A stretch of 64,000 nucleotides of DNA from Mesaphorura yosii (GCA_009869945.1 WIXG01000002.1:496001-560000), one strand, 5' to 3'; positions 12,440 to 26,180 are shown, counted from the first letter of the stretch. Made by a program: numbers and translations. Notes: a model not told the origin generated them from the sequence alone.

Positions 12440-14042
12440 AGATTCTAGGTTAAGTTAAAGTTTGTGTTACCTGTTTTCGGGTTGCTAAATAAATCACAGA
12501 TGTGCTTACTCAAAAATCTTAGGTTTCCTTTCGGAATCGGAGCGTCAGGACAGTCAGGAGTGTGCGAGATGATTCGCTGGAACCTTCAACAATAGTTCAG
12601 CATTTGTCAGAGAACAAAACTTTAATTTATTCACTTGGTTTAATATTTTCACAAATTTTACTTGAGCGTGTTCGCCGTGTCAGTTGCTTTGAATGATGCT
12701 GCATCGCGCGTTACGTCGTCGAGTCGATATGAGACGACTGCGAGCCTCCCGTGACAAATTAAGCCGAACGGGTTCACTCAAAGCTCAACACTCTGATGTT
12801 TATCAGTTCGCGATCAAAATCTTAAAGTTATGATATTACTCCATCGGCCGTAGCTTAGTGCATATCGGTAGAATCTACTGTGCACTGATGAGATTGAGGT
12901 CCTTCATCGTGCATTTCATAAACTGTCGCAAGCCGAATTGTGGATCATGGGGTCGAAAGGATTCGGCGCATAATTTGCAGATACTGTCTTATCAAAATGG
13001 AACCGGTCTAAGTTCCCCAAACGAATGCAAGAAAAGTGGTGGTAGGCAAACACATGTCTTTACTTGAATGGTTTGTATTTGACTTGACGAAAGGATTATT
13101 CAATCAGTAGTAAAATTATAGAACTTATGACTAATAGATATCGCATAACAACAGACTGGCTCATAAAGTAGCAATGTACCGTAATTAACGTGTGCATCTC
13201 AAGTAGCTTAATTAGAATCTAGAACATTACTATGCTTGTCGTGTATATATCGTCTTATCGTATGTGTTAACATTTTAAATATATCTGAATTTCAGTATTT
13301 CACAAAATTACAAGAGGTTGTGCTAATTATTTTCACACAATGTACAACGAACGCAAGGGTTTAGCTTCGAGATAAACGCTAATCAATTAAAAAAATAACA
13401 ACTACTCGTAAAGCAGTAATTCCAGTTGAACCTAGGAAATGGGAGCGGTAATAAGTTTACGGTTCGCAGAGGGACAATAATAAAACTTTAAATTCAATCG
13501 AGAAAATATAAAAGGCGTTAAATTAAAACTTCTTAACCAGCATCCTCTCCAGCCCGGTAAAAGAGTACCGGGTTTTTGAGGTCGTGGGAAATTGAGAGCA
13601 TGCGTAAGGTGACGAATGGCCGTAAAATCTCCAGGCTACAGTTCAATCATAACTTAATTCGAAAACAACAACGGGCAACCAAAGAAATGCCAAATAACAA
13701 ACAAGGTCATAAAACTTCATTCGAAAAGTTCCTCCCATTAACATCGCACACTTAACTTATGTCAAGGCAAAGGCATGGCATTATTGTATCCTCCAGACGT
13801 TTATATACGAAATGTAACGAAATCACCGGAAACATCGAATTTCTTGTGCTCCGGTCCAAACTTGCGGCGGTGTTGCGTTTGATCGATTTAATGCCCAGAT
13901 CATGTCGCTCTAAGCTCAAACGCTGTGCTAAATTTTCATCTTTCCGATGGGAATCCACGTGTTTCATAATCTAAATAAGATTTAATGAGTTATGTAATCG
14001 TTTTGCCAAACGAATGCAATAAATCTGATTCTGAAATAGCTG
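12440..14042. other. intergenic, AT-rich, no supported gene
   Basis: Lies between the CTD-phosphatase relic and the 3' end of the NCOA6-type gene. No coding exon or known RNA was recognised. A short hairpin at 13551-13574 is listed separately; the remainder probably includes 3' UTR of the coactivator gene. Confidence 0.5.
13551..13574. repeat. short GC hairpin followed by a T run
   Basis: CCCGGTA (13553-13559) pairs with TACCGGG (13566-13572) around the loop AAAGAG, and five Ts follow (13573-13577) on the plus strand. It resembles the 3' end of a small RNA polymerase III transcript, but no box A/B promoter or RNA body was recognised upstream. Confidence 0.4.
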
Positions 14043-17000
14043 TTACCTATTCGCAGCACTACTTCGGGTTTTTCGTTTCTCATTTTTTGGGCCGGTGGAT
14101 GGACTTGACTCGGAGAGGTCTTGGACCTGTTCTTTCGCGTTCCTCGCCCTTTTCGTTCCTAACGCATTCTGTGATTTCGCCGGAGTCGCTCGTTTTGATC
14201 TTCTCGCCTTCGACGGCTCTTCTTCTGGTTGGTCAGCAACCATAATTGGACTTTCACTCCTCGACTGCGGTTGTGCCTTCAATTTGTTTCGCGGAAGATC
14301 CTTCTTTTTGATTAACCTAAAAACGAAATTCAATGTTGATTAAAGAAACAATGTAAGATTTCGTACAAGGAACCGGAATACAATTTGCCGCTTACTTGTC
14401 CAAACTGTCCTCGTCTCGTAAAATTGATTTGATTGAACTTCTTTGAACGCTGCTTCCACGACTAGATGATCTGTCCTCAGACGAACCACGACTTGCACTC
14501 TTCCCGGTTAAGCTGAAGTCTATTGAGTCTGTTTCGCTTTCATTCTGCTCCAGGATGGTTGCTGTTTATGAAAATTCAGTCGTATTTTGTAATGTAGGCA
14601 ACATGGACCTAGGCCTATAAATATGATAATGAAAAAGATGTCTTACGTGTGTTTTTTCTAATCCTGTCTCGCGCCTTCGTATCTTCAAGCTTTCTGCTGA
14701 AGGAGTTGACTCGCTTGGGTGTGTCTTCGATCCCAATACACGCTTTGATCAGTTCCGCCGCATTTTCCGAGCACCGCCGTTTACCAGGTCTTGAGTTGAG
14801 GTCGATGAGCTCCATCTTGTCCTCTGTCGTGATTTCGTCCTTTGACGCAGAACTGCTGTCGGATTCCTGTCGTCTTCTTTTATTCGGGCCCCTGCCCGCA
14901 ATCATCCGAGTACTCGAACTCGCAGTGGAGCTTGCAGAGTTGGAAATTGGACTGGCTCGAGCAGACGACGCGCCGCTTCCTCCGCCGATGGTTGGACTCA
15001 GCAGTTTGATGCTTCCTGTCGGGCTGGCTTTCGGACTGTTCTTGAAGACAACGTCGACCTTCTTCGCAGCCTTTCGTGGCTCAGTCAAGTCAACTATGTC
15101 CGGACTCACCGGCCCCTTGGTGGTGGTTGATCTGGTGCTTCGTTTGCCCTTCTTCTCTTCGGTGCTCACGTCATCTTGCCCAGGAATGCTGATGCTGAGA
15201 GGGCCCAGCTCACCATTCCCGTCGGGGGTTGTCTCCTTCTGGTTGTAGGAGTGATCGGGAAACTTCTCCATCGGGCACACATCGGTTTCGGTGTCGAAAG
15301 ACTTAGGCGATGCTGAGCTGGAAAATGAGTCGATTATCTCCTGGTCTTCGTCGTCGACTTCCGGGTTGGGGCTTGCACTTCTTGACGATTCCCTCGAGTG
15401 GTCAGAGTTTCGTGCAGAAGACCCACGGTTTGAGTAAGTGTACAACGGCGAGTTGGATCTCAACACACGAACTGGTGAGTTTGGCGTGGCTGACGGAAGA
15501 TTTGGCTCCAATTCATCTTCATCATTTGTAGTCGTAGTTATCGCAATAGCAGCGACCTCAGCTCCTTCGATCTTACTCGTAGTTTTCGTATCTGTGGCCT
15601 GGCGGATGGCAGCTTTGATGGGCTGCGGCGGCAGCACGTCGTAGTCGTTGTGCGTGAAGTCGTAGGCTGAGCTGCTAGCATTGTCAATCCCATTTTCTGT
15701 AATGCAAATGCTTTCGCCAGCAAGTACAGCGGCCAAATCCTTTTCATCATGGATTATGTCAGCCTGGAATAGGAAGTCTTGATTCTTTGTGTCGGGCAGA
15801 GACGTTTCGAGCAGTTGCACTCCATGAATGCCTTTGTAGATGGATGCACCTCCGCCTGGTTTCTGAGTGTTCTGGGCAGAGGAACTCTTCTGCTGTTTGG
15901 CGCTCGCGTTAGGCTCTTTTTCCGTTTCTTTCTCCAGCGGAGTCTTTGCCTTTGTTGGTTGGATTGGCCTCTGGAGTTCTTCTGAATTCATTTCCTCCTT
16001 CTTCACGGGAGGTTGAACGGTGCTTGGACTTGGACTCGGGCTTTTGTTCTCAGCGCAATGATTAATAGCACCCGGTCCTGCCGACAGAACCTTGAAAGTC
16101 GTAGCTCCACGAGGAACGCTGGCATTCGTCATTGGTGGAGTACCCATTACCACCGATTTCATAACGACCGGTTGTCGAAGATTGTGTTGCGCTTTCAAGG
16201 GAGACGAGACCAGGACTTTGACTGGATTGTGTTGTCCGGCCATAGTTGACACGTTCGTGGGCACCGCCGAAATGGGAACCAAAGTGATGTTGCCACTCCC
16301 TGGCACCCCTACTTGGACCGCACTTATGCCTTGAGGAGAAGAATGAACGGGCGATGACGAACTGACGTTCCTGAACGCGCTGGTTTTCACAGCTTCGATC
16401 AGAGTCGGAGATGATCGATTCAGCGGCGTGCCAACGAATGAACCGATTGCTCCTTGAGCGTTTCTTGGAAAATGTACGATCTGGATCGGGACGATCTTCT
16501 GTCCCGATGGAAGGGTCACGGTTTGCTGCTGTTGCTGAATTTGCCGCGGGAGCACGGCACCAGAGTTCGAGTGAAGTGCGAATATCCTCGGAGGATTTGT
16601 CTTTCCTGCTTGAGCAACTTGGGGTAGAGAAACAGAGACCACGCCTCCCGTGGCACTGGTTGCGATGAGCGAAGATGGCACTTTGCCTTGCATAGTAGTG
16701 ATTGAACCAGACGGCGCTCTTGTCAGGTGAATGACGTTCGGAAGAGACGTTATTCCACCGCTACGACTGAAACTCAGGGGCAAGGATTGCAAATCTATGT
16801 TTGGCTGAGCCTCAGAGTCTGGGGCTTCCGCCGACTGAATTTGGACTGGAAAGACTTGAATGGGTTCGTGATTGACTCGGTCCTCCGGCTTGGGCTGCAA
16901 TCTTGGCAGAGACTTGAGGTCGGAGCGAACTCCCAAGGCGATTCTCGCGGTTGAATCCATCAGTTTGGGGCGCAGGAGAATGGTTGGAGCCGGACTCTGA

Positions 17001-20000
17001 ACATGCGGCCTCAGTAACGGTCGGTGCCTTATCGCGGAATGCTCGATCCGGGGAAGGAAGCTGACTGGAATTGACCCCGGCTGATACTCCGTCACATTTG
17101 TGGTTGTAGATTTTGTGACTGTGACCTTGGCCTCCGTCGTCAGTGGCGTAGTGGAGGAAGCTGTAGTCGTTGTCAGCACGATGGTCCTGGCACCTTCTTT
17201 CGGCGCCTCCTCCACAACGGTAGGTCTTTCTAAGGCAGAAACCGTTGGCTCTTCATTCTGCTTCTGCTTGTCTTTGCTCGAATCGGCGGCAGCGAGGTCT
17301 TCTTTCAGTGCTTCCTTCAAATTCTGAACCATCGCTACAATCTCACTTGGTGGCATGATGCCCTGCTCGACCGGGACAACGACTGGCACCTCCACCTGCT
17401 TAGTTTCTTGAATTGGCTCAGCGTTCGGGGTTGGACTCGGTGATTCTGGTTTGGCCACAGGAGGAGCAGCAGAGACTTCCGCTTCTTCGATTTCGCTTGT
17501 GGTTTTTCGTGACGTCAAGATTTCGCCGCCTTGCTCAAAACACGCAACCGGCTTTTCTTCTTTTGTTGACACTTCATCTTCCACCAAGTCAGATTTAGCC
17601 TTGGACTCGATCTGAGACAGGCCTGTCATTTCCGCTTCAGCCAGTTCGGTTTCCGTCTCCAATGTATTATTGTCCTCAGTTTGAATGCTAGCTGGTTCCG
17701 AGACGTTCGTTCCCGCATTTTCATCCTTTTCCAAACTTGAGTCTTCCAAGGCGTCATTGGTCGACTTGCCCTCCGCGCAAATTGGAGCAGAGGTCTCCGC
17801 CTCCGAAGGCAGAACTGGCTCAAGTTTTAATTCATCCTCAGTTTCCACTGCATTCTGACTCAAACTTGATGGTTCCTCGGGTTTCTCCTCGTTGACTTGA
17901 TCTGCGTCTTCGTGAACAGTCTCATTTTCGAACTCGGGATTTTTCGGGCGCGGAAGGTCAGCAATTATTTGCTCTGGCTCTTGCTCTTCTTCAAGGTGCA
18001 AACTTGGCACTGTCAGCTTCGTGTCAGATTCTACCGCATTATTGTCCGTCTTTTCTTTGGGAGAGTCGATTTCTAGCTCTGCTTCTGGGAGTTTCTGAAT
18101 TTTCTCACCCGTATGAGCTTCGTCCGTATTTCTCGTGGATTGCAGCTGAATTTCAACGGCTTGCCTGTTGTCACTTTCCTCACTCGAAAAACTTGACTCC
18201 TTCTCCACGTCAGCTGATTCACCCACAGGCGTGGGTTCTTTTGTTTCGACAACTGACGGAGTTGGTTTCTCGATTACTGGTTCGATTTCAGGCACGATTT
18301 CCGTTAGCGTAGGCTCTTCTGTGTTCACTTTTAACGTACTCGGTTCGCCTCCGCTTTCGATCACCGGTTCTGGCTCAGGTCTTAATCGCTCGTAATATTT
18401 CCCGGGTTCGTTTGGATGAGAACTTGGAAGATACTGATGCACTTTGTCGCTATTCACCAAGTGATGCTCGAGCTCCTTCCGCACAGGACTTTCACCTTGA
18501 TTGGGACTTTTCTCAGACAAAGCATCCATTGAGTCGATTCCAGAATCCTCCCCGCCTGCCGAGTGCCCGTTTCCATTCCCATTGCCGTTTCCATTGCTTG
18601 GTTCGACCATTGGCTGCACGGCTAATGGCACTTGTCTGCTAAGAGCGTGGTTGCTGGAAGTGGCAGCAGCGGCTGGCGTTGTAGTTGCAGGTGTCGCCTT
18701 CTTCCGCAACAACTCGTCTACCGGTAAAACCGGTGCCTTAGTTTCTTGTGCGGATTCTTCGTACTTGAACACTTCTTCAAATGCAGAATCTTTGGATTCT
18801 TTGACGTCCGCTTTAGAAAGCGAATTCGGAATGATGGGGAGTTGAGGTTTGGCAATTTGTGTGACTTCTCCCTCAGACTCGGAGCCTGACTGACTTTTCT
18901 TGCTTTCCTTTTCAATCAGGGCTGTCCGATGTGGCAGACTCGCTTCCGATACAATATCCTTCTCTGCAATTGAAATTTCTGCTAATTTGTTCTCGCCGAG
19001 TCCCAGTTTGCTCTCCTGATTTTCCGCTGCGCTAAATTCGAAGTTGTCCCCGACTTTAACAGTACTCTTATATTTAGTATCTTGGAAAGAATCCACGTCA
19101 ATGGACAAGTGCATGCTTTCTGATAATGCGACTGTCACATTTTGCGATGGCAATTCAGGAAATATTTCCGGAATTTCCGTCTTCTTCGCAGGCTTGTACA
19201 GTTTAGCAGGTGGTGATGAGTCTGCCTTCTCACAGTTCTGATCTTTTGCTGCAACTTGACTCGTGGAGTACTCCCGTTTCAGAGATTTGAGTTCGGCACC
19301 AATTGGAACTGAATTTTTGTCGTCCTTTGGTTTCATTTCCACGCCTTCTGCCGCTTTACCTGAAAGTAAGGAACATGAGTCAGTCGTACTCGCAAAAAAC
19401 TTAATGGCTCTAAGAACTGCATAATTTCTACGTACCTAGCTGCTCAATCAAAATATTCTCATCTTTGGCTTTCTGATCAACAATCCGAGTCGCACTCTGG
19501 GGAATCTCGTGGATAATCTTTTGTACTGGCTGTGCAGTGTTTGTGTTGTCGCTCCCTTTGAGCTGTGCTTTATCTGAACCTTTTTTGCTGTCCATGCTGA
19601 CTGAAACAGCCAAATTTTGAATTGGTGGGGGTAAATCGATGTTTGGAATAGAACCAGGCTCTGATTTCTTCGTGGATACTTCCGTTTTTGCCGGAATCGA
19701 TGTAACTTGTGCCACATCAGATTTCTTAACATCCGGAATTTTGGTTAATGCATTTGTACTCTCGGTTTTATTAGTGCTCAAGTCGTCTGCTGTCACATTG
19801 TCCGAAAGAAGCTGGAGTAATTGGGATTCCTCCATTCTTGGTGTTAAGCTGCTTTCCAGGCCGTCCAGCCTATCGTGCTGGCTAATTTCAGGATGTAATT
19901 TCGACTCATTTTCAGCTGCATTAGCATGAACGGCCGACTTTGTTTCAGAAAGTTCCGATTTTCGCCTGCTCTTTTTGGTCTTCTTTGGTTGGGAATCCCA

Positions 20001-23000
20001 GTCAACTTCTTCCTCTGCTAAACCGGCTTTCACGTTGGCTGATGAAAATGAGTTGGACTTCTTCGCACGGATTTTGCCAGGCACAGATTTGTTAGCCACA
20101 TTTCTCGGTGTGTTTGTATTCTTCGGTCGAGGTGTTCGGACCTTGCTTTGGCTGGGGTGGGGCGATACGTCTGCGCTCTTCAGACGATTTTTCATTCTAT
20201 TCTTCACGTTCGTGCTCACACTAGACACTGCCGCCACTACGGCATCCACACAATTGACACCAATTCCTGCGGGTTTCACAGCGTCGGAGACACTGGTTGG
20301 CGTAGCGCTTAGCTCAAACGAATCAGAATGCTCTCTCTCATCCCTTCTGGGACTCACTACAACAGCAGCATTTTTGCCACGAAGTGAAATATGAAGTGGA
20401 GGCACACGTGGTTGGTCAGTGACGCTTCCTTGACTTGGCTGACTCGACGACGGGTTCGCGGCCAGGACAGAAGCAGCAGATGTTTGCGAAGCAGCACCGC
20501 TTGTGGTAGCCTTCTCTTCGGTCTTCAAGAAGGACACGTTCACTTTGTACGCAGGAGAAAGCACAGGCTCGCTCTTCTCGAGCTTAAGTCGCAGTTTGAT
20601 CTTTTCACCGCTGCTGCTCAGAGGATCGGCCTTTCCTTCCTCCGTAGATAATTTCCTACCGCCAAGAGCAGAGGAAGAGCTCGCAGCGCCGGCGGAGGCT
20701 GTGGACGGAGTTGACGGCTGATGCAATCGGTGTTGCTGCTGGAGGAGGAGTTGCTCTTGCTGCTGAAGCAGGAAAATCTGTCTCTGCAGCTCCTTCGCTT
20801 GCTCAGAAATTGTAGCCGGTTGTTGTTTGCCAAGGACACTCGGCATTCCACTGGCAAGAGCTTCCGCTGGCTTACCTTTGCCCAAACCACGTTTCCCGGT
20901 GAAAGTTTTACTACCCGCTTTTCCGTTCTTGTCGTCTTCACTTTCAGAACTGGCGCTGCCCTCATTCTGTGGCGTGGGCTCCAAATGCCCGGTGAGTGGA
21001 TTAATCAGGAGGAGACGCGGCTTTCCGCCTCCCGCGGAGCCGGGCATCGTTCTTGGCCCTGGTGGCCGTCCTCGCGGTCGAAGCGAAGTCACGGACGTTG
21101 GGATTGATGGCACAAGCGCAGTTTTGTTAGAACCCTTGGATGAATGACTAGCTAAATTTTTTGTGATCGCATCAGCCGACTGCACTCCTTTGCCGGTGTC
21201 AGTTTTTGGCATTGGCTGAGGAAACGCGAATACCGAGTCAGCAGATGAAGACGTGGCTGGTATCGACGACGTTTGTCCCTGTCCCTGAGAAGTATTTCCG
21301 GGTGCTGCGTGCATTGCACTCGCATTACTCACAGGATCAGACACTGAAGTCACATTAACAGCACTGATGGGAATGAAAGAGTGGATTTGTTGTTGGTCGG
21401 TCAGAGTGCTCATGGCCTGAGCCTGCTGCACTGGAATCTTCGTCACGTGTACCGCCGTCGCAATGTTTGCTTGCGTTGTTGGGCCGTAGAATCTGCTTCC
21501 GGTGACTCCAACGGGCGATGACGGCACTGCGAAAGTTTGCTGGCTTTGGCCACTGCTCGTAATGGCGACACTGGTGATTGGCATCATTGAGTTGTCGGAT
21601 GTGTTAACGACAAACGACGGTGCATTTGATTGAGCAATGGTTTGTGGCGAAGAGTATTGTTGTGGGGAAGAAACCGGCCCATTGAACATGTGCTGTGGTT
21701 GCTGACTCCTGGCCTGCTGCTGCTGATTTTGTAACTGAACACTTTCCGTCGGAGTCAGCGCAAACTGCTGTTGCTGCTGCATTTTTTGGTAACTCGAGTG
21801 GTCCAAGCCCATCTGACCTTGCGGCTGCTGCTGTTGCATTCGTATCGTGGGTCGTAACTGATTGTGCTGTTGCTGCTGGTGAAAAGCGGCAACTTCGGTG
21901 GGATTCATGCCCCGGTAGGGCGTGGAATTCTGAGATGAGTTCTGAGTGATTGTCGACGTTCGCAGTTGTTGTTCAGCAATGTTCCTACTACTACTTGGTA
22001 CATCACAAGGTAAAGGCATAGCAAATTGAAACTGTTCGTTCGAGTTCGTCAAAGGGGAGCTAGTGGAGTAAGTAATAGCACTTAATGATTGTGAAGCAGT
22101 GAAGTTCAAGTCATGGAACGCGTTGGGTTCCTCCAGCCGTTGTGACGAGTTGGTGGAGTCTAAACTCAGTGATCTTTGAGGTCTTTGCTCTTGAGCTGGA
22201 ACTTGCCGCCTGAAGTACTGCTGCTGCTGGCCGTCCATCGATGATGCCGCCGTTGGCGGAGGCGGCATGAACATTTGTACTTGGCTCTTGGAAAGAGATA
22301 ACGACTGTGGTCGTGGTGAAGCAGCGTTTGAAACCAGCCCGCCATTATTCGCATTCGTGTCTCCATGCTGAAGCAGGTTCACTAACAGCGGGCTCGACAT
22401 TGGCTTATCACTTGCAGCAATTTGTGAGGCTAGCTGAGGCGGTTGCTGTCGAATTTGCAGCGTTGCGGGAGGTTGCTTTTGCTGATATGGATAAGGCGGC
22501 GGCGGCAACGTGGAATTGTTGACATTCACTAATTGAATCTGTAAGCTCGGATTTGTCCCAGGTTGTACTGCTGATGAGGTTGCCGGTAGAACGAGAGAAC
22601 TTGCCTGACTAATAGCGTTGTTTGCACTAGACTGTGAGTTACTACTAAATACAAATTTTGCTCCCCCACTTTCAACTACACCACTTTGCGAAGTCAATCG
22701 AACACCGGTCACTGGCGTGGACTGTTGCACATTGTGAAACTGCGACGCGGTGTTTTGAACATTTGCAGATTTACCAAGAACGTACGCATTTCCAACATTA
22801 ACTTTGTCCCGATTGGAAACATTGCTTGAATTTTCATCACTTGCCACTTGAACTGAATTTGTGTCGCCTCTTTGAACGGTGTGAGCGGCAGCGTGGACCA
22901 TGCTAGCGAATGGAAACGGCCCGGCCAAAGGTATTCGTGGAGGAATTCCCGGCCCCGGCGGCCCCCTTTGAGAAAAAGGTACGCTTTCTCCAGTTGGTGC

Positions 23001-23745
23001 CACCACATTTGGACTCCTGAACGGCGAAGGCTGTGCTGCCGCTGAATTCCTCACATCGATGGGATATCGCACACCGCTTGGTCCTGCCACCGCGAATGGA
23101 ACCGTAGACGTCGACGGCGTTTGTTTTTGTAGAAAGGAGGGATTACTGATGCCAGTCACGAGGAAGTTTCCAGCTGCGGATGAAGATCCCGAAGGAAAAG
23201 ACTGTTCGGACCCATGTTGCAACGTCACGTGTGTCGGTTCACTGCCCGATCCAGCTAGCGTTAACGAGATCACCTGGAAAATACGCACGATTAACTTGAC
23301 GTGTGCCACAACTTTACTAACTTGAAAATATTTAACTCTTGAGCAGGAGATTCGCAGGAGATTCACTAACCTGGTCACCCTCAACTTGGACTGAAAGGAT
23401 TCCTAATTGCCGTAAAACATGTGAGCCTTGTTCAGCCAATTGTTTCAGCCGTTCCGCAGCTTCCTTTGGAATACTTATCGTTACTTTAACTGAATTCCAT
23501 GGCTCAATTTTACGAACACGAAGGATGTCGTCTTCCTTTTTACCTGTAAACGAAAGGAGGAATCGAGTTATTCGAATGGTTTTTGGCTAGTGACATGATT
23601 AAACGAATCTTGTCTTACTTGGAGACAAAAGGCTCTTTAGTTTATCTACAATGATTTGAAACTTGGTTGAAAAATCTGGATCATGTAGATTTCCCTCGCA
23701 TGTTACGACGGCGTCGATGTAATTCGGTCGATCCTCATGTGCCAT
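14043..23745 (-). CDS. NCOA6: nuclear receptor coactivator 6-like protein, about 3,096 aa
   Basis: Homologue of NCOA6 (ASC-2/TRBP), a coactivator bridging nuclear receptors to MLL3/4 histone methyltransferase complexes. Exons: 23745-23619, 23543-23371, 23273-19436, 19359-14647, 14561-14396, 14316-14043; they sum to 9,291 nt in frame. The N-terminus carries the NCOA6 signature: KIEPWNSVKVTI, IPKEAAERLK and LGILSVQVEG match the vertebrate conserved block. A receptor-binding LxxLL box (SSPLLVNLLQ) lies near residue 395, in the same context as in human NCOA6. A second conserved-looking block, RPRGRPPGPRTMPG then GGKPRLLLINPLTGHLEP, lies near residue 850. The rest is Gln-rich (about 21.7-21.9 kb), Ser/Thr- and Glu-rich, and the C-terminus is basic (KRKTRSSAANR). 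It is well above the human length (about 2,060 aa). The start ATG lies two bases after an acceptor, so a 5' UTR exon is expected upstream. Confidence 0.88.
21690..21880 (-). repeat. CAG-type polyglutamine runs in the coactivator gene
   Basis: Clusters of CTG/TTG triplets on the plus strand (CAG/CAA on the coding strand) encode short Gln runs inside exon 3. They are interrupted rather than long pure tracts. Confidence 0.7.
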
Positions 23746-25266
23746 TTCTAAAAGCAACAGAAATAATATTAGAATACGTTTTCTAGTGAACTGCACGGAG
23801 TGGATTCACTGTCACAAAATCATGTTGACGCTTCTTGGTGGAAACAGATTCCTTCCTATCATTGAGACATCCGAATTTTTGGACTGGTGGTTGTTTGTTT
23901 ATTTTGGATACAACGTATATATTTTCTCTCCACTCTAACTTTGGTATTTGTCATCTGATTCAAGTGACGTTACGTCCGTTGAAGCTTCCCGTTAATTGGT
24001 TTATTTTGGTCGAAATTCCTGATTGGGCGACCGAATGTTTTGATTTGTTATCCGTCCAGCCAGCCCAACGTGAATTGGCGAATCTACACCTTCCATCCCC
24101 TAATCAGGTCAAATCAGTGGCAAACTTACCAGGACACGTGGGGAGTTGCTGCGTTCTTGTTCCAGAAGAGTCAACTTGCTCAAGAAATAATCCATGGAAC
24201 AATAACAAGCGCTGCCATTTGCAAATTGTGTTCTTTTCTTCTTTTTCTAAATATTTTTTACTATAAAATATCTGCTGATGTTCCTCTCTGGCGGTGGTAA
24301 TTGTAAAGGCTAAGGCGAATATAGCCTGGCCTTTGCATATGCAATGCAATGCTCCTTCGCTCCGTATAGATGGAATTGTGTAACTACTAAGCCCGTGTAA
24401 ATATGGTGGCAGTATAACTACGTATTACAGATCTCATCTCTCGCCAGCCAGCCAGTGAGCCAGTGCTTCTTCGTTTAGCGCTGTTCGCTTTCGCTGGTTT
24501 GGTTTGGTTGCTTGGCTCGTGCAGCAGTGGCCCAAGAGCTTTCTGCTTCGAGGGATGAGGTGGTGGGTGGCAGCACTCACTGGTGGTAATATTTATAAGG
24601 AAAGCTCCGCTCGCTCGCTTGATATGGCAATAAAAGCCTCGCACTGCACCAGCACTGCCACTGCCGTGTTATAGCAGCTATCTTCTGATGCATGGGCAAT
24701 GGCAATACCTTTGGAGTTGGAGATTTGCTGCTGCTGGAACTCCCTTTTCGCATAAACTCCGTGCTGTAGTTCACCGTAGAGAGGTGGGACAACTGGGCTT
24801 CGTGAAACAAGATCCGCACCAGACCAGTAGATGTAGTGCACATGGACATTGGACATGCGTCGAGGGCAGGCGGCGCAGGCAACCGACCTTATCGCGAATC
24901 AATGCTAATTTGAATAATTTTAATGCGCCTGAGAAAGATTTTGGTGATCTACGATCTTGGTTTGGCAGATCATGCAACTTGTTAACAAATACGTCGGGAT
25001 CGAGAATTCCTGGAAGTGGACATCTGGAAAAGAGTGCAAAAATCCAAACAATTCGACGAAAATCAATTAATGCAATTGCAACTTTATTCAACCATTCTTT
25101 TCCTTGCCTTTCGCATAAGATGCTAGAACTTACAACATAAATTGCTTTACTCCAAGAATTTTTTATGTTGAATGTACACACGACGCGATCGTTCTGTTTT
25201 GCTACATTTTACTTGAGATAACTAAATGACTAACAGCGTAATGGCAGGTATTTTAGCTTAACTCAT
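23746..25266. other. intergenic between NCOA6-like and COX6C genes
   Basis: Probably holds the 5' UTR exon and promoter of the coactivator gene plus the 3' end of COX6C. Several open frames of 80-150 codons occur (about 24.1-25.2 kb) but show no known domain, no splice-consistent chain and overlapping alternatives on both strands, so none is called. Confidence 0.5.
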
Positions 25267-25630
25267 CTAAAAGGGCTCTCCGGGCTTCACGCAAGTAAAA
25301 ACGCCAGCTTCCTTCTTGGCGTCAAAGTCTGCGTCGATGTCGAACGTCCTGCAAAAAAGAATGCGAAAGAATTAGTAACACATAACGGCCTAAACCCACT
25401 TCAATAGTTAAGCGAGAATCCAAGAAAGAAGTGATCAAGTCTAAAGGACTGCAAATAAATAGCAAATTGCATGATTACCTCCAGAATTCTGCATAACGCT
25501 GTTTCCGTGGTTCGACCACCAAAGTTCGATGAGCAACCACAGCAATTGTCGACAGGATAACAGTAATGACCATGTCACGCTTAAACTTGCGGACCATGAA
25601 TCCTCGCATTAGTGGTTTTACGGTAGCCAT
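25267..25630 (-). CDS. COX6C: cytochrome c oxidase subunit 6C
   Basis: Small nuclear-encoded subunit of mitochondrial complex IV, an inner-membrane protein with one transmembrane helix. Two exons, 25630-25479 and 25348-25267, give 77 residues, the usual length. The N-terminus MATVKPLMRGFMVRKFKRDM is followed by the helix (about residues 20-38) and the family-typical YAEFWRTFDIDADFDAKKEA and GVFTCVKP tail. The junction splits the Arg codon after YAEFW. The start is the first ATG after an upstream AG; a 5' UTR exon is possible. EIPR1 lies head-to-head about 550 bp away, so the two may share a promoter region. Confidence 0.9.
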
Positions 25631-26180
25631 CTGCAAAACATAAACAATTGCATTGAGTAAATTAGAATTTGATGTTCCGGAATCTAAAAAGCACTCAAAT
25701 GTCATGATTAAATTAAAGTAAGAACTAGTATTTGGGCAATTTTGCAACGAGCAACTTCTTACAACGGAAGTCAATGGCAGAGATTCCCAATAAACCGAGT
25801 CTTACCTTGATTACAGATGAAGCCGCTAATTGCAGCGATCAGTGGCTTAATTTCGATTAATCTTCACAAAATTAACCAACTGCCAACCCAAAAATAAATT
25901 GAAGACACTTTGTACGCTTTGCCAGAGTCCATGCAAAACTGCGAGGAGAAATGTGGGCTTTCTGCGTAAAACATGTGATGTGATGAATCGATGAGCGGAG
26001 AGCATTCAGTTCTCATGTTCTGGTTTGTACTCGTAAAAATAAACATTTGAACGGCTGATGGTCTTGTAGTACCGGTGACAACATTCTCTGATGGATTTTA
26101 AGCTAATTTTGCAGTGGCAGGGGCAGTGGTGAATTGGCGCATCTATCTGTGAACGCCTTTTTCGTTTGATTCCATTCAAG
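25631..26180. promoter_or_regulatory. divergent intergenic region, COX6C / EIPR1
   Basis: A 550-bp gap separating two oppositely directed start codons. It must contain both 5' ends and probably a bidirectional promoter. No TATA box or known factor site was confidently identified. Confidence 0.4.

Noticed and set aside
12848-12915. tRNA-like sequence (GTAGCTTAGTG... with a box A-like core)
   Set aside because: No box B (GGTTCGANTCC) follows and the arms do not pair into a cloverleaf.
24577-25181. overlapping open frames of 87-150 codons on both strands
   Set aside because: They overlap in several frames with no domain, and composition is not protein-like; probably chance in the coactivator upstream region.
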